A DNA stretch of 64,000 nucleotides from Sphingomonas folli (GCF_019429525.1 NZ_JAHXZL010000003.1:406463-470462); one strand, 5' to 3'; positions 1-10,305 are shown, counted from the stretch's first letter. Notes: generated by a model not told the origin, from the sequence alone. A program made the numbers and translations.

Positions 1-117
1 AGCCTTGTCGCTACCACCAACTACGACGCCAAGCGCTCGCCAGCCGTCGCCGATACCCCGTCGACTAACTACGAGGAGCTCGCCCGCCAGCTCGATCTGG
101 GCACTCGGCGAGGATAG
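1..117 (+). CDS. C-terminal tail of an unidentified protein (5' end outside window)
   Basis: The first frame is open from base 1 to a TAG at 115-117 and encodes 38 residues ending in NYEELARQLDLGTRRG. The frame enters from outside the window, so the start and most of the protein are missing. Codon usage is like the neighbouring genes. I do not recognise the family; 38 residues are too few to name it. Confidence 0.45.
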   Translation, partial: SLVATTNYDAKRSPAVADTPSTNYEELARQLDLGTRRG

Positions 118-585
118 GCACGCAGCCACGAGGGTCTGATCCATGAAGAAGTCCGAGCTGCCCTTCCTCAAGGCCCGGCTGGATGCGGCTAATCGTCAGG
201 CGGGAGCCGACGCCAATGACCGTGAGGTGGAGCGTGACCCGATCCGAAGCGACGCAGAGGGCAAGCACACAGCCACGGAGATCGGGCTCGTGGATGGGCA
301 TCGTGACCCTGATCCCGGCGCCTAGCCGGGCGGAGGCGTCGCCTACCCGCCCATGCATAGGTGTCCTGGTCCGCATTTCCTCGCGAGCTCGCGGGTCCAA
401 GGTCCACCTGTCTACCCGGTTGCCTGAGACCTGGCCCTACTGCCCGCATAGAGCTTGGGGTGAGCTGGCCGCATCATGTTCGTGAAAAGGTTGGTGTTGA
501 CCTAGCATTCTACAAGCGCTCGGATGTACGCTCCTAGGTTGAGCGGACATCCAAGCAATCTCGTCGAGGTATGGTCCTGACGCAT
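118..585. other. 468-bp stretch without a supported gene
   Basis: Short frames exist on both strands, for example a 60-codon frame beginning at 143 on the plus strand, but none has a convincing ribosome binding site, domain or codon pattern and they overlap each other. It lies between the end of an unknown plus-strand gene and the 3' end of the minus-strand peptidase, so it is probably decayed or spacer DNA. Confidence 0.4.
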
Positions 586-2565
586 CTATCCTGCAGGTGC
601 TGCAAGTAACGTTCTCTGCCAGAAGAGCATCGACGCGTTGAAATAATAGTCGCTGTTCTCCTTCTTGCGGAAGCCATGGCCCTCGTTCTGCGCGATGAGG
701 TGCCAGGCCGTGCCGCCACGACCACGCACCGCCGCGATCATCTGATCGGCCTCCGACTTCGGCACGCGCGGGTCGTTGCCGCCAGTCGCCACCAGGAGAG
801 GCATGGTGATCTTGGCGACGCTGGTGAGCGGGGAGATCGCGGTGAGCTTGGCGCGCTGCCGCGGGTCGCGCTCGTCGCCATACTCGACGCGGCGCAGATC
901 GCGGCGGTAGCTTTGTGTGTTCTCCAGGAAGGTTACGAAATTGGAGATCGCGACATAGCAGTTCGCGCCCTTGAACCGCGCCGCGTAGCGGATCGCGCTG
1001 GCGTAGCACATGTACCCGCCATATGAGACGCCTGTCACCGCGAAGCGCGCCGGGTCCAGCGCCGGGTCACGCTCGAGCGCGTCGAGGAAGGCACCGATGT
1101 CGCGCACCGAATTCTCACGCAGGTCGGGGCCGTTGTCGAGGTTGACGAACCGCTTGCCGAAGCCTGACGAGCCGCGCACGTTGGGGTAGAACAGCGCCAC
1201 GCCCAGCTCATTTAGCAGGTAATTGTCGGCGCCGAGGAAGTCGGGCCGGGTCTGGCCCTCGGGACCGCCGTGGATATCCACCACCAGCGGACGCTTGCCG
1301 GGAAAGCGACGTGCGTCGGGCCGGTAGAGGAAACCCGACACGGTCTGGCCGTCGAAGCTCTTCACCTCGACCAGCTGCGGCGTGGCGTTGGTGGCCGGAT
1401 CCAGCCCACCTGCCTCGCTGTCGGTCCAGCGCGTGACGGCCAGCGTCCGCGCGTCCACCGCGAAGGCATCGCCGGGCACGCGCGCTGCTCCGATGCTCAG
1501 CCCGATCACACCCCAGGGGGAGATCTCCAGCGCCGGGCCGATGCTGTACGGGATGACGCCCTCTGGCAGACCGGTCACCGGCCGCGCCGTCCCGCTGGCG
1601 ACGTCGAGCACACGCAGCCGGCTGATCCCCGCCTCGTTGACGGCGTATGCGACGGTCCCACCGTCGGGTGACAGTGCATAGTCGCTCACGTCCCAGCGCG
1701 GCTCGCGCGACACCGCGGTGAAGCGGCCGCGCGCGTCGAGCCGGCCGAGCCGCAGGAAATCCGCGCCGCCCGCGTCGGACACGACCCAGATGGCGCCGTC
1801 GGCCCCGTAGCGTGGATGCTCGTAAGACACCTGCGCCTTCACGTCGGTGAGCGCGCGGAGGGTGCCCGAGGCGAGGTCGAGCTCGTAAAGGTCAGCCTTG
1901 TTGATCGACTGGCGGTTGAGCACCAGCGCGCGGCGCCCATCATCTGAGAAATCGGCGATGTTCCAACCGCCTCCGCGCACCTGCGCAACGCGGCGGTCGC
2001 TGGCGCGGTCGCGCGGGTCGATCACGTAGAGGTCGCTGTCGGCGCCGTTGCGCCGGGTCGAGGAATAGCCGACCAGCGCGCCGTCGCGGCTCCAGGCGCC
2101 GAACCAGTTCCGGCTCTTGCCGTCGGTCAGCAGCTCGAGCCGGCCATCGGCGAGGCGGTAGAGCTGATAGAACTCACCGCCGCCGACATCCTTCTGCACC
2201 ACCAGCGCGTCGGCACGGCCCGGCGCCAGCGTGGCGGCGAGGATGGGCTCGTCCTCGAAGCTGAGCTGGTGCCGCGAGGCGAGCGGGGCGGCGACCCGAT
2301 GCACCTGATCCGTGCTGCCGAAGCGGGTGCGGATCAGCATCGAGCGGTCGGCGTCGTTCCAGCCAAGGAACTGAGCGCGCCGCGACTGGAGATAGGGGCG
2401 GGTCGCCTCGGCCAGGGCGACCGGGATGGCAGGCACGCCGTCCGCGACGATTGCCGCCGGCTTCGCGACGACGGCGGAAGCCGGGGCGGGATCACCCGCC
2501 TGAGCGACAGCGCTGAGCGGGATGAGGAGCGAGGTGGCGAGCAGGAACGGGCACAGCGGCCGCAT
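586..2565 (-). CDS. S9-family serine peptidase (prolyl oligopeptidase / acylaminoacyl-peptidase type), exported
   Basis: A 659-residue protein with an N-terminal signal peptide (hydrophobic stretch ending near AVAQA, residues 1-23), a beta-propeller-like middle made of WD40/TolB-type repeats, and a C-terminal alpha/beta-hydrolase domain. The nucleophile elbow GVSYGGYM, the acid in GGNDPRVP and the histidine in NEGHGF form the expected Ser-Asp-His triad in family order. S9 enzymes cleave short peptides; export suggests action in the periplasm. The gene lies 53 bp downstream of a TonB receptor on the same strand, so receptor and peptidase probably form one operon for peptide uptake and trimming. 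Length is normal for the family. The exact subfamily (DPP IV-like or acylaminoacyl) cannot be set by eye. Confidence 0.9.
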   Translation of the reverse strand: MRPLCPFLLATSLLIPLSAVAQAGDPAPASAVVAKPAAIVADGVPAIPVALAEATRPYLQSRRAQFLGWNDADRSMLIRTRFGSTDQVHRVAAPLASRHQLSFEDEPILAATLAPGRADALVVQKDVGGGEFYQLYRLADGRLELLTDGKSRNWFGAWSRDGALVGYSSTRRNGADSDLYVIDPRDRASDRRVAQVRGGGWNIADFSDDGRRALVLNRQSINKADLYELDLASGTLRALTDVKAQVSYEHPRYGADGAIWVVSDAGGADFLRLGRLDARGRFTAVSREPRWDVSDYALSPDGGTVAYAVNEAGISRLRVLDVASGTARPVTGLPEGVIPYSIGPALEISPWGVIGLSIGAARVPGDAFAVDARTLAVTRWTDSEAGGLDPATNATPQLVEVKSFDGQTVSGFLYRPDARRFPGKRPLVVDIHGGPEGQTRPDFLGADNYLLNELGVALFYPNVRGSSGFGKRFVNLDNGPDLRENSVRDIGAFLDALERDPALDPARFAVTGVSYGGYMCYASAIRYAARFKGANCYVAISNFVTFLENTQSYRRDLRRVEYGDERDPRQRAKLTAISPLTSVAKITMPLLVATGGNDPRVPKSEADQMIAAVRGRGGTAWHLIAQNEGHGFRKKENSDYYFNASMLFWQRTLLAAPAG

Positions 2566-2618
2566 GGCAGGTCTCCGGGAAGAGGACCGTCGCCGCCGAT
2601 GACGGCGACGGTGAGGGA

Positions 2619-5423
2619 TCAGAAGCGGACGCGGGCGCCGACCGTGACGTACCGGCCGATGACATCGTAGTAAGGCGAGTAGAGCGACCCCACCGGCGGC
2701 GCCTTGTCGAACAGGTTGCTGGCATTGGCATAGACCTCGAGCGACGGCCCGCTCGTCACCGGCACGCGCGCGGCGAGCTGCAGATCGACGTAGGTGTAGG
2801 CGCCGATATGTCCGTTGGTGATGTCCTGCGTCAGATTATACTCGCCCGGCGAGACGTAGCGCGCCCGCAGCTCGGCGGAGTAGGTCTTGTCATCATAGCC
2901 GACCGCGCCGTTGACCCGCCATTTCGGCACACCCAACCCGAAGGAGTAACCCTGCGAGCGGACGTACTCGATCTGGCTGACACCGTCATCGGTGCTGAGC
3001 CCGTCGACCCAGGTACCGAGCAGGCGGAAACGCAGCCGCCCACCGCTGTCCACCCCGAGCCGGCTGAGCGGCAGCAGGTACGACAGCTCGGCGTCGATGC
3101 CGTTGGTCTGATATTTGGACAAGTTCACGAAAGTGGAGCGGGTGCGGACCAAGGTACCCGCAGCGTCGCGGTCGATCCGCGAGCACAGGTCGAGGTTGCC
3201 CGCGAAGCAGCGGGTCACCAGATCCTGCGGCGCGATCGTCGTGATCACGTCGTCGATCCGAATGTCATAATAGTCGACCGTCAGGTTCAGCCCTGTGACC
3301 GAAGCGGGCGACCAGGTCACGCCGCCGGTGAAGGTGTTCGCTACCTCCGGACGGAGCGCGACGTTCCCCCCGCCGATATTCTGGACGTAGACACTCTGCC
3401 CGGTCTGGGGATCGGTCAGGTTGTTGTAGCCGATCGTCGACTGAGTGAAGAGCTCGGACAGGCTGGCCGAGCGGATGTCGCGCGAGTAGGTTGCACGGCC
3501 GCGTAGCCCAGGAAAGAACTCGTTGGTGGCTCCCAGCTTATACGACCAGATCGAACCGGTGGTGCTGTAGTCGCTGACGCGAACGGCGCCATTGAGCTCG
3601 AGCCGGCGCAACAGCGGCGTGTCGTGGATCAGCGGCACCAGCAGCTCGCCGAACGCCTCCTTCACCGTGAAAGCACCCGCCAAGGGCGAGAAGCTGAACG
3701 AGGTGAAGGCGCGAGCCAGATCGAGCGCGCCGACGCGCGTGTCGATCTGCTCCTTGCGCGCCTCGAACCCTGCGGCAAACGAGACGTCGCCCGCGGGCAG
3801 CGCGAACGGCTCGCCGCGCAGCGAGAAGCCGGTAACATCGAGCTTGGTGGTCGAGCGCGACATCGGCGTGCCGGTGACATAGGCCGCGGCGGCGGCCGAC
3901 GGAGCTCCCTCGCCGAACAGGTTGATCGGCACGCAGGCGGTGGTCGGGTCGGTGAGCGCGACGCGGCAGATCGGTTGGCCTGTTGTCGGGCTGACGATCG
4001 AGTCGACGGCCTGGGCGTAGTTCTGCGTCAGGATGAAGCCGGGCGTGTCGATGTTGTTCTGGAACGCGCCGTGCGTATAATAAGCGCTCCAGCGCAGCTT
4101 GGTGCCGATCGTGCCATCCAGAGCCAGTGTCGCCTGCGTGGTCTCCCGCTCGAAGTCGATCGTCGAGTAAGCGAAGTCGTTGTTGAAGCGGCCAAGGAAG
4201 AAACTGGTCTGCCCCGCCGCGGTCATCCGCTCACGCACCGCGGTCGGAAGAAAGGCATTGTCGATGCCGATCCGCAGCCCGCTGGTGGCGCTGCTGCGAT
4301 TGTGGTCACCAAACCAGATATAGTCGTTGTACATGCGTGAGTGGCGCACCTCCGCGGTGGCCTTCACCGCGTCCGAGAGCTCGTAGCTGACACGCGCCAG
4401 CCCGTTGTAGCGGCGCTGCGGTGTCACCAGCGGGCTGAGATCGTCGTTGGAGGGCCCCTCACCGCCGATCGAGTTGGTACCCCGCACAGTGCCGCCGTCG
4501 AAGCGGCGCAACGTGCCATCGGGGTTGAACGCGTTCCCGGCGAGTACGCCCGACATGATCAGGCCGCCATAGGCTGCGTTGGAGAAGCCGACGTCAGGTG
4601 CAAGCACGAAGCGTCCGGCGCCGTCGGCCACGGTCGCCCAGCGCCCGATCCGCGGCCGGCTGACCTTGGGTACGACGCCGTCGTTGTCGAGATACTCACC
4701 TCCGACCAGCACATGGCCGCGGCCACCGGCGAACTCGGCGCCGAACGCGCCCTCGAAGCGGCGCTCGGCGGCGTCGCCGAACGAGGAGATGCCCGCCTGC
4801 GCGCCGAGCCGAAGGCCGTTGAAGCGATCGTCGATGCTGACATTGACCACGCCTGCGACAGCGCCCGAGCCCCAGGCCGCCGAGGCGCCGCCGGTGACCA
4901 CATCGACGCTCTTGATCAGCACTGTGGGGATCGTGTTGAGGTCGTTGTCACTGGCGAACCGGCGGCCATCGAGCAGCACCAGGGTACGGCTGGTGCCGAG
5001 GCCACGCAGATCGACCGGAGCGGTACCCGCGCCGGTGTTGGTGCCCGTGGTCTGCGCCGAGGTGGTGGCGCGGAACTGAGGCAGGTCGTTGAGCGCGGCA
5101 GCGACGTTGGGTCGGCCGCCTATGCTGAGGTCGTTGGCGGTGACCCGCAGCGTCGGCGTGGGCGCGTCATAGCCGGCGCGATCGATGCGCGAGCCGGTGA
5201 CGACGACGTCCTGCCCGGCAGCGTCGCGTTGGTCGAGCGCACTCGCCTGGTCGGGCGTGGCGGTGGTCGAGGTGGCGGCCGGGTCGATCCCGGCATCGGC
5301 AGCGGCTGCCGTCGGTGTGGTCGCCTGCGCGAGCGCCGGCGCCGCGAACGTCGCGGTCAGCGCGAGCGCGCTGCCGCCCGCCGCAAGCGAGCGGCGGAAC
5401 AAACTATCATGCAACATCAACAA
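2619..5423 (-). CDS. TonB-dependent outer-membrane receptor, probably for peptides
   Basis: A 934-residue protein with a signal peptide ending near APALAQA, a plug domain starting at DVVVTGSRI, the plug signature VLLDGRRF followed by GGASAAWGSGAVAGVVN, and a beta-barrel ending in the outer-membrane C-terminus VTVGARVRF. There is no N-terminal STN signalling domain, so it is a transporter rather than a sigma-factor transducer. The GGASAAWGS plug variant is common in large sphingomonad/xanthomonad receptors that sit beside peptidases. The S9 peptidase 53 bp downstream supports peptides as substrate; this is inference. The start may be the second methionine (MLHDSLF, 5417), which leaves a conventional signal peptide. 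Confidence 0.93.
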   Translation of the reverse strand: MLMLHDSLFRRSLAAGGSALALTATFAAPALAQATTPTAAAADAGIDPAATSTTATPDQASALDQRDAAGQDVVVTGSRIDRAGYDAPTPTLRVTANDLSIGGRPNVAAALNDLPQFRATTSAQTTGTNTGAGTAPVDLRGLGTSRTLVLLDGRRFASDNDLNTIPTVLIKSVDVVTGGASAAWGSGAVAGVVNVSIDDRFNGLRLGAQAGISSFGDAAERRFEGAFGAEFAGGRGHVLVGGEYLDNDGVVPKVSRPRIGRWATVADGAGRFVLAPDVGFSNAAYGGLIMSGVLAGNAFNPDGTLRRFDGGTVRGTNSIGGEGPSNDDLSPLVTPQRRYNGLARVSYELSDAVKATAEVRHSRMYNDYIWFGDHNRSSATSGLRIGIDNAFLPTAVRERMTAAGQTSFFLGRFNNDFAYSTIDFERETTQATLALDGTIGTKLRWSAYYTHGAFQNNIDTPGFILTQNYAQAVDSIVSPTTGQPICRVALTDPTTACVPINLFGEGAPSAAAAAYVTGTPMSRSTTKLDVTGFSLRGEPFALPAGDVSFAAGFEARKEQIDTRVGALDLARAFTSFSFSPLAGAFTVKEAFGELLVPLIHDTPLLRRLELNGAVRVSDYSTTGSIWSYKLGATNEFFPGLRGRATYSRDIRSASLSELFTQSTIGYNNLTDPQTGQSVYVQNIGGGNVALRPEVANTFTGGVTWSPASVTGLNLTVDYYDIRIDDVITTIAPQDLVTRCFAGNLDLCSRIDRDAAGTLVRTRSTFVNLSKYQTNGIDAELSYLLPLSRLGVDSGGRLRFRLLGTWVDGLSTDDGVSQIEYVRSQGYSFGLGVPKWRVNGAVGYDDKTYSAELRARYVSPGEYNLTQDITNGHIGAYTYVDLQLAARVPVTSGPSLEVYANASNLFDKAPPVGSLYSPYYDVIGRYVTVGARVRF

Positions 5424-5669
5424 ACCCCTTCGAGTAGCCGCTTGCGCGGCGCGTCGTCGTTCTCCCTGCGGAAAGCCCTATGGCGGGCGTTGCGGCCTTT
5501 GGCGGCGCGCGGCCGGGCATGGTGAACGCGCGCCCGAACGCATCGCAAGATGCTCGGGCGAGCGTTTGTGGCACCGCTCCCGATCTGTGTGACACGTTCT
5601 TGCGTCGAGAGCCCGAAAAGGGAAAGACTATTGTCCGATGTTATCCTGACGGCTCATCATAGCCGCGGG

Positions 5670-6566
5670 TTATGGGTTTGTTGCCGGCGCTAGGCTTGCG
5701 ACCAGATGCTCTAGGAAGGCCGCTGCTAACGCACCGGGCGGGCGGCTCTCCGGATATAACGCGTAGACGTCAAAAGCGATCGGGGGGTCGAGCGGACGGC
5801 TCTCGAGCCCCTGCGCCACCGCGGTGCTCGCCGTGTAGCTGTCAACGACAGTCACGCCGACACCAGCCTCGACGAGCGCCGCCGCGACAAAGAAGGTGCG
5901 AGCTGCGGCGACTTCGTCGAGTTGCAGGTCCTGCTGCTCGAGCGCGGCGAGCAACATCTGTCCCTGCGGTCCGCTGTCGACCGTCGAGACGAAGGGCAGC
6001 CCGGCGAGACGATCAAGCGCTACGCGCGCGGGTGGGTCGCGCAACTCCCCGGCGCGGTAGAGGAGCACCATCTCGCCGCGACCGACGTGCACGCTCTGCA
6101 ACGCCGCGCCACGGGGACGATGATAGCTGATGACGATGTCGCTCTCGCCCTCGAGCAGGTTCCGCGCGATATCGTCGGTGTGGATCGTGTGTAGCTCGAA
6201 GCGCACCTCGCGATGGCGCTCAAGGAAGCGCGCTACTGCACGCGGAATTGCGCCCAGCCCAAGAGATGGGAGCGTCGAGAGCCGCAGCGTCGTGCCGCGG
6301 CCGCGCCGCAGGTTGCGCGCGCGCTGCTGCATGAGATGGACGCCACTCTGGATCGCAGCGGCATCGTCAAATAAAGCGTGTGCGTCGGCGGTAGGCACCA
6401 TCTTGCCCTTGATCCGCTCAAACAGTGGGAAGCCGAGTACCTGCTCGGCATGTTGCAGCACCTTGGTGACCGACGGCTGCGACACGTGGAGCGCGCGCGC
6501 CGCTGCGCTCACCGAGCCGGCCGAGTAGACCGCGTGGAACACCTCGATATGGCGCAGGCGCATCAT
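5670..6566 (-). CDS. LysR-family transcriptional regulator
   Basis: A 298-residue protein, the usual LysR length. The N-terminal winged helix-turn-helix (residues 3-62) carries the family pattern FHAVYSAGSVSAAARALHVSQPSVTK, written here in two parts: FHAVYSAGSVSAAARAL and HVSQPSVTKVL. The rest is a periplasmic-binding-protein-like effector domain (from about residue 92). It lies 246 bp upstream of the TonB receptor and peptidase genes in the same direction, and 451 bp from the divergent receptor at 7018. Either receptor could be its target; no clear T-N11-A operator could be fixed by eye. The effector is unknown. Confidence 0.9.
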   Translation of the reverse strand: MMRLRHIEVFHAVYSAGSVSAAARALHVSQPSVTKVLQHAEQVLGFPLFERIKGKMVPTADAHALFDDAAAIQSGVHLMQQRARNLRRGRGTTLRLSTLPSLGLGAIPRAVARFLERHREVRFELHTIHTDDIARNLLEGESDIVISYHRPRGAALQSVHVGRGEMVLLYRAGELRDPPARVALDRLAGLPFVSTVDSGPQGQMLLAALEQQDLQLDEVAAARTFFVAAALVEAGVGVTVVDSYTASTAVAQGLESRPLDPPIAFDVYALYPESRPPGALAAAFLEHLVASLAPATNP

Positions 6567-7017
6567 GCCATCATCACCTTGGCTTGGTGTTGCAGGCCTT
6601 GATCGATGTCAACGCTAGGTGCCGGCAGCTCTGAGAACGTGGCGGCCTCGGAATGGCGCCGAAGGAACTGATGTGCTCGCACGCGATGATATGACATGAG
6701 ACATTAGGGGACGCAGAATTAATCTGCTCTAAGCCCCTAGTCATTCCTCAATTTCGGTTGATCGTTCATCGGGCGATCGTGAGAGTTATGCGACATATCT
6801 GCAACATGCATCAGGATTAAACGCGGTTTGGTTCATTTGCCTATTGTCCGACGAGCGCGCCGAAGTCCACTCTCGGCATCAGCGGCACGCCTCAACGATG
6901 CCGCAGACATCTGCAGGGCTGATCATCACGCGTCCTGGCGCGCCGGGCTGAAACCGGCGGCGAAGGGCGGGAACGTCTGGAAGGGAGCCTGAGAGCCACT
7001 CGTCAAAGGGGCCTCAG
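6567..7017. promoter_or_regulatory. 451-bp divergent intergenic region (LysR / TonB receptor)
   Basis: Non-coding, with a more AT-rich centre around 6680-6840 than the surrounding genes. It must hold the promoters for the LysR gene and for the receptor that starts at 7018. An imperfect inverted pair is visible around 6711-6740 (TTAGGGGACG facing CTAAGCCCCTAG). No convincing sigma-70 boxes could be assigned. Confidence 0.4.
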
Positions 7018-9705
7018 ATGATCAGACACATGACCTCGACTGTCGCACTCGCGTTCGCCCTCGTCGCAGCGCAGGCGGCGCACGGAGAAGGAACCACGAC
7101 GAGCGACGCGGCGCCGGCTGCGCCGCAGGCGGACGTGCCGCAGGATACGTCGGCGTCGGCGGGCACGGCCGCGACGGTACAGCCCGAGACCGACATCGTC
7201 GTGCTCGGCACCCGGCGCACCGACCGCACGCTGACCAACTCGCCCTCGCCGGTGGACGTGATCAGCGCGGCGGAACTGACCACCCAGCCGGCCACCAACA
7301 TGGTCGATCAGCTCAAGAACATCGTGCCCTCCTTCTACGCGGGCCAGAACACGATATCCGACGCCTCCACCTTCGTGCGCTCGCCGTCGCTGCGCGGCCT
7401 CGCCGGCGACCAGGTGCTCGTCATGCTGAACGGCAAGCGCTACAATCGCTCGGCGCTGGTGCAGGTCTACGGCGGCAGCGACACCGGCCTCGGCCGCGGC
7501 GCGCAGGGGCCGGACATCTCCGCCATCCCCTCGCTCGCGATCGGCAGCCTGCAGGTGCTGCGCGAGGGAGCGACCGCGCAATATGGTTCGGACGCGATCG
7601 CCGGTGTGCTCAACTATGGCCTGCGCGAGAACCAGGGCATCGAGCTCGTCGGGCGCGCCGGCCAGTTCTACGCAGGGGACGGCGAGAGCTACCAGATCGC
7701 CGGCAACGCGGGAGTCAAGGGCGACTGGGGCTTCATCAACGTCACCGGCGAGTACACCGACGACGGCCAGACCAGCCGGGGCCGTACCCGTCCGTCCGCG
7801 GCCAATTTCGCGCAGAACTTCCCCGATCTCGCCTCGCAGCTGCCGAACTACCCGCTGCCCGCGCAGATCTGGGGCAGCTCGCCGATCCACGGCTTCAAGG
7901 CGGTATACAACTCGGCGATCAACGTGACCGAGACCAGCAAGCTCTACGTCTTCGCCAACTATGCCGAGAGCAAGGGCAACCAGAGCTTCAACTACCGCGC
8001 CTCGGTGTCGAGCACCGCCACCGACACAACCGGCGTCGTTCGCAACCAGGGGGCGAACGGCGCCTTCAACAACATCTTCTTCCTGACCCCCTGTCCGGCG
8101 GGCAGCGCCACCTGCCCCGCCGGCGGCTTCGTGCGCGACGGCAACACCTTCCGCTTCGCCGACCTGTACCCGGCCGGCTTCACCCCGCGCTTCGTCGGCG
8201 AGACGCAGCAGGTCTACGGCGTGCTCGGTTACAAGGGCACCGCCGGCGCCTTCAGCTACGACGTGTCAGGCACGCTCGCGCGCAACAAGCTGTCGCTCTC
8301 GATGTACAGCTCGGCCAACTTCTCGTTCGGCCCCGACACGCAGACCAGCTTCGATTTCGGCGAACTCATCCAGAAGGAGACCAACTTCAACGCCGACTTC
8401 ACCTACGCGGCCGATCTCGGCCTGGCCGCGCCGCTGACGATCTCCGCCGGCGCCGAATATCGCGAGGAGACCTACGCGCAGACCGCGGGCGACCCGCAAT
8501 CCTATGCCGCAGGTCCCTACGCGGTCGCGCAGCAGCTCTACGCGCAGACGGCGCCGGGCGTGTACACCTTCTCGGGCACCACCGCGGCACAGGGTGTCGG
8601 CGCCAGCGGCTATGCCGGGACCAGCCCGGAGACGGCAGGGCGCTTCAACCAGAAGGCGTATGGCGCCTATGTCGGGCTCGAGACCGACCTGACCGAGGCG
8701 CTGACGGTGGGCGCCGCAGGGCGCTACGAGCATTACAACACCTTCGGCGACGCCTGGGTCGGCAAGGTCAACGCGCTCTACAAGTTCGCCGAGGCCTTCT
8801 CGATCCGCGGCAGCGTCGGCACCGGCTTCCACGCACCCTCCCCGGGCCAGTCGAACGTCTCGATCGTGACGACCTCGTTCAACAACGGCGTCGCCTTCCA
8901 GAGCGGCACCTATCCGACCAACACCGCGGTGGCGCAATATTACGGCGCCACGCCGCTCACGCCGGAGAAGTCGACGAACTACGGCCTGGGGTTCATCCTG
9001 GAGCCGGTCAGCGGCATGACGATCACGGTCGACGGCTATCAGATCAACCTGCGCAACCGCATCGGGCTGACCTCGCCCTTCATCGTCTCCGCGGCCGACC
9101 TCGCGGCGCAGCCCGCCCTGCTGCCGGTCGGCGTCGACGGCCAGGTGCAGTATTTCACCAACGGCTTCCGCACGCGAACGCGCGGCATCGACGTGGTGGG
9201 CACCTGGCGAACGCAGCTCAGCGAGGCGCTGCTCAATTTCTCCATCGCGTACAACTACAACGAGACCAAGGTCACCGACTATGACGAGCGGGTGGTGAGC
9301 ACCGCGCAGCTGATCGACGCGGAGAACCTCGCGCCCAGGCACCGGATCGTGTTCAACGGCAACTGGTCGCTGGGCAACCTCAGCTTCAACGTGCGCGAGA
9401 ACTATTACAGCTCCTTTACCAGCGCGCAGGACTATGGGCAGACGAACGGCGTCGCCAACCAGGTGTTCGGGGGCAAGTTCACCACCGACCTCGAGCTGAG
9501 CTACACCTTCGCCGAGCACATCACGCTCTCGGTCGGCGCGCAGAACTTCACCGACGAGCACCCCGACCGGCTCGCGCCGACCTCGACGGTGCAGATCTAC
9601 CCGCTCACCGGCGGGACCTCGGACGGGCAGGTGTACCCGCGCAACGGCGGGCCGTTCGGCTTCAACGGCGGCTTCTACTACACGCGCCTGCGGGTGAAAT
9701 ACTGA
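7018..9705 (+). CDS. TonB-dependent outer-membrane receptor
   Basis: An 895-residue protein with a signal peptide (hydrophobic residues about 5-23, cleavage near AAHGEG), a plug domain from DIVVLGTRRTDR, the plug segment REGATAQYGSDAIAGVLNYGL and a long beta-barrel ending YTRLRVKY. No STN signalling domain is present. The substrate is unknown. It stands alone except for a GNAT acetyltransferase 54 bp downstream, from which it is separated by a strong hairpin, and it is divergent from the LysR gene across a long spacer. The start may be the second methionine (7030). Confidence 0.92.
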   Translation: MIRHMTSTVALAFALVAAQAAHGEGTTTSDAAPAAPQADVPQDTSASAGTAATVQPETDIVVLGTRRTDRTLTNSPSPVDVISAAELTTQPATNMVDQLKNIVPSFYAGQNTISDASTFVRSPSLRGLAGDQVLVMLNGKRYNRSALVQVYGGSDTGLGRGAQGPDISAIPSLAIGSLQVLREGATAQYGSDAIAGVLNYGLRENQGIELVGRAGQFYAGDGESYQIAGNAGVKGDWGFINVTGEYTDDGQTSRGRTRPSAANFAQNFPDLASQLPNYPLPAQIWGSSPIHGFKAVYNSAINVTETSKLYVFANYAESKGNQSFNYRASVSSTATDTTGVVRNQGANGAFNNIFFLTPCPAGSATCPAGGFVRDGNTFRFADLYPAGFTPRFVGETQQVYGVLGYKGTAGAFSYDVSGTLARNKLSLSMYSSANFSFGPDTQTSFDFGELIQKETNFNADFTYAADLGLAAPLTISAGAEYREETYAQTAGDPQSYAAGPYAVAQQLYAQTAPGVYTFSGTTAAQGVGASGYAGTSPETAGRFNQKAYGAYVGLETDLTEALTVGAAGRYEHYNTFGDAWVGKVNALYKFAEAFSIRGSVGTGFHAPSPGQSNVSIVTTSFNNGVAFQSGTYPTNTAVAQYYGATPLTPEKSTNYGLGFILEPVSGMTITVDGYQINLRNRIGLTSPFIVSAADLAAQPALLPVGVDGQVQYFTNGFRTRTRGIDVVGTWRTQLSEALLNFSIAYNYNETKVTDYDERVVSTAQLIDAENLAPRHRIVFNGNWSLGNLSFNVRENYYSSFTSAQDYGQTNGVANQVFGGKFTTDLELSYTFAEHITLSVGAQNFTDEHPDRLAPTSTVQIYPLTGGTSDGQVYPRNGGPFGFNGGFYYTRLRVKY

Positions 9706-9713
9706 CGGACCGC

Positions 9714-9738
9714 GGCGGGGCGGCTTGCCCGCCCCGCC
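9714..9738 (+). terminator. GC-rich hairpin after TonB receptor
   Basis: Perfect 10-bp stem: GGCGGGGCGG at 9714-9723 pairs with CCGCCCCGCC at 9729-9738 across a 5-base loop. It lies 9 bp after the receptor stop codon and 22 bp before the GNAT start. There is no T-run, so it is either a weak intrinsic terminator or an RNA-stabilising stem. Confidence 0.55.
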
Positions 9739-9759
9739 CCGACCGGTCAGGATCGCACG

Positions 9760-10305
9760 ATGGAACTCACGCACCGCGTCGCCACGCTCGACGACCTCGA
9801 CGCCATCCGCGTCGTCGTGCGTCGGGCGATCGAGCAGCTGCAATCGGACTTCCTCACGCCCGAGCAGGTCGCGGCCAGCCACCGGGTAATGGGGGTGGAC
9901 ACGCAGCTGCTGCGCGACGGGACCTACATCCTCGTTCTCGCGGGTGATCGGATCGCCGGTTGCGGCGGGTGGAGCTACCGCAGGACGCTGTTCGGCGGCG
10001 ACACCAGCGTGGTCGCGCGCGAGCCGGAGACGCTGGATCCGGCAGGCGACGCGGCTCGCATCCGCGCGATGTACACCGATCCCTCTTTCACGCGCCGCGG
10101 CATCGGCCGACGCGTGCTGGAGCTGTGCGAGCAGGCGGCCTGGTCGCACGGTTTTCGGCGAGCAGAGATGATGGCGACGATGGCCGGTGAGCCGCTCTAT
10201 CGTTCGTGCGGCTATGTCCGGCTGGACAAGCCCCTCACTGCTACGACCGGCGACACCGCCGTGCCTCTCGTGCGAATGGGTAAGCTACTTACCTGTAGTG
10301 GCTAG
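9760..10305 (+). CDS. GNAT-family N-acetyltransferase
   Basis: A 181-residue protein with the GNAT fold order: an N-terminal strand and helix (LDDLDAIRVVVRRAIEQL), a central beta segment (YILVLAGDRIAGCGGW), and the acetyl-CoA binding loop of motif A near residues 107-118 (DPSFTRRGIGRRVLELC, matching R/QxxGxG/A as RRGIGR). It transfers acetyl groups to an amine that cannot be inferred here. The gene follows the TonB receptor by 54 bp and converges on the N-formylglutamate amidohydrolase. Length and motif are normal. Confidence 0.85.
   Translation: MELTHRVATLDDLDAIRVVVRRAIEQLQSDFLTPEQVAASHRVMGVDTQLLRDGTYILVLAGDRIAGCGGWSYRRTLFGGDTSVVAREPETLDPAGDAARIRAMYTDPSFTRRGIGRRVLELCEQAAWSHGFRRAEMMATMAGEPLYRSCGYVRLDKPLTATTGDTAVPLVRMGKLLTCSG

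Noticed and set aside
8266..10149. 627-codon open frame on the minus strand
   Set aside because: Antisense to the TonB receptor and GNAT gene; Arg/Val/Asp-rich composition typical of shadow frames in GC-rich DNA, no domain.
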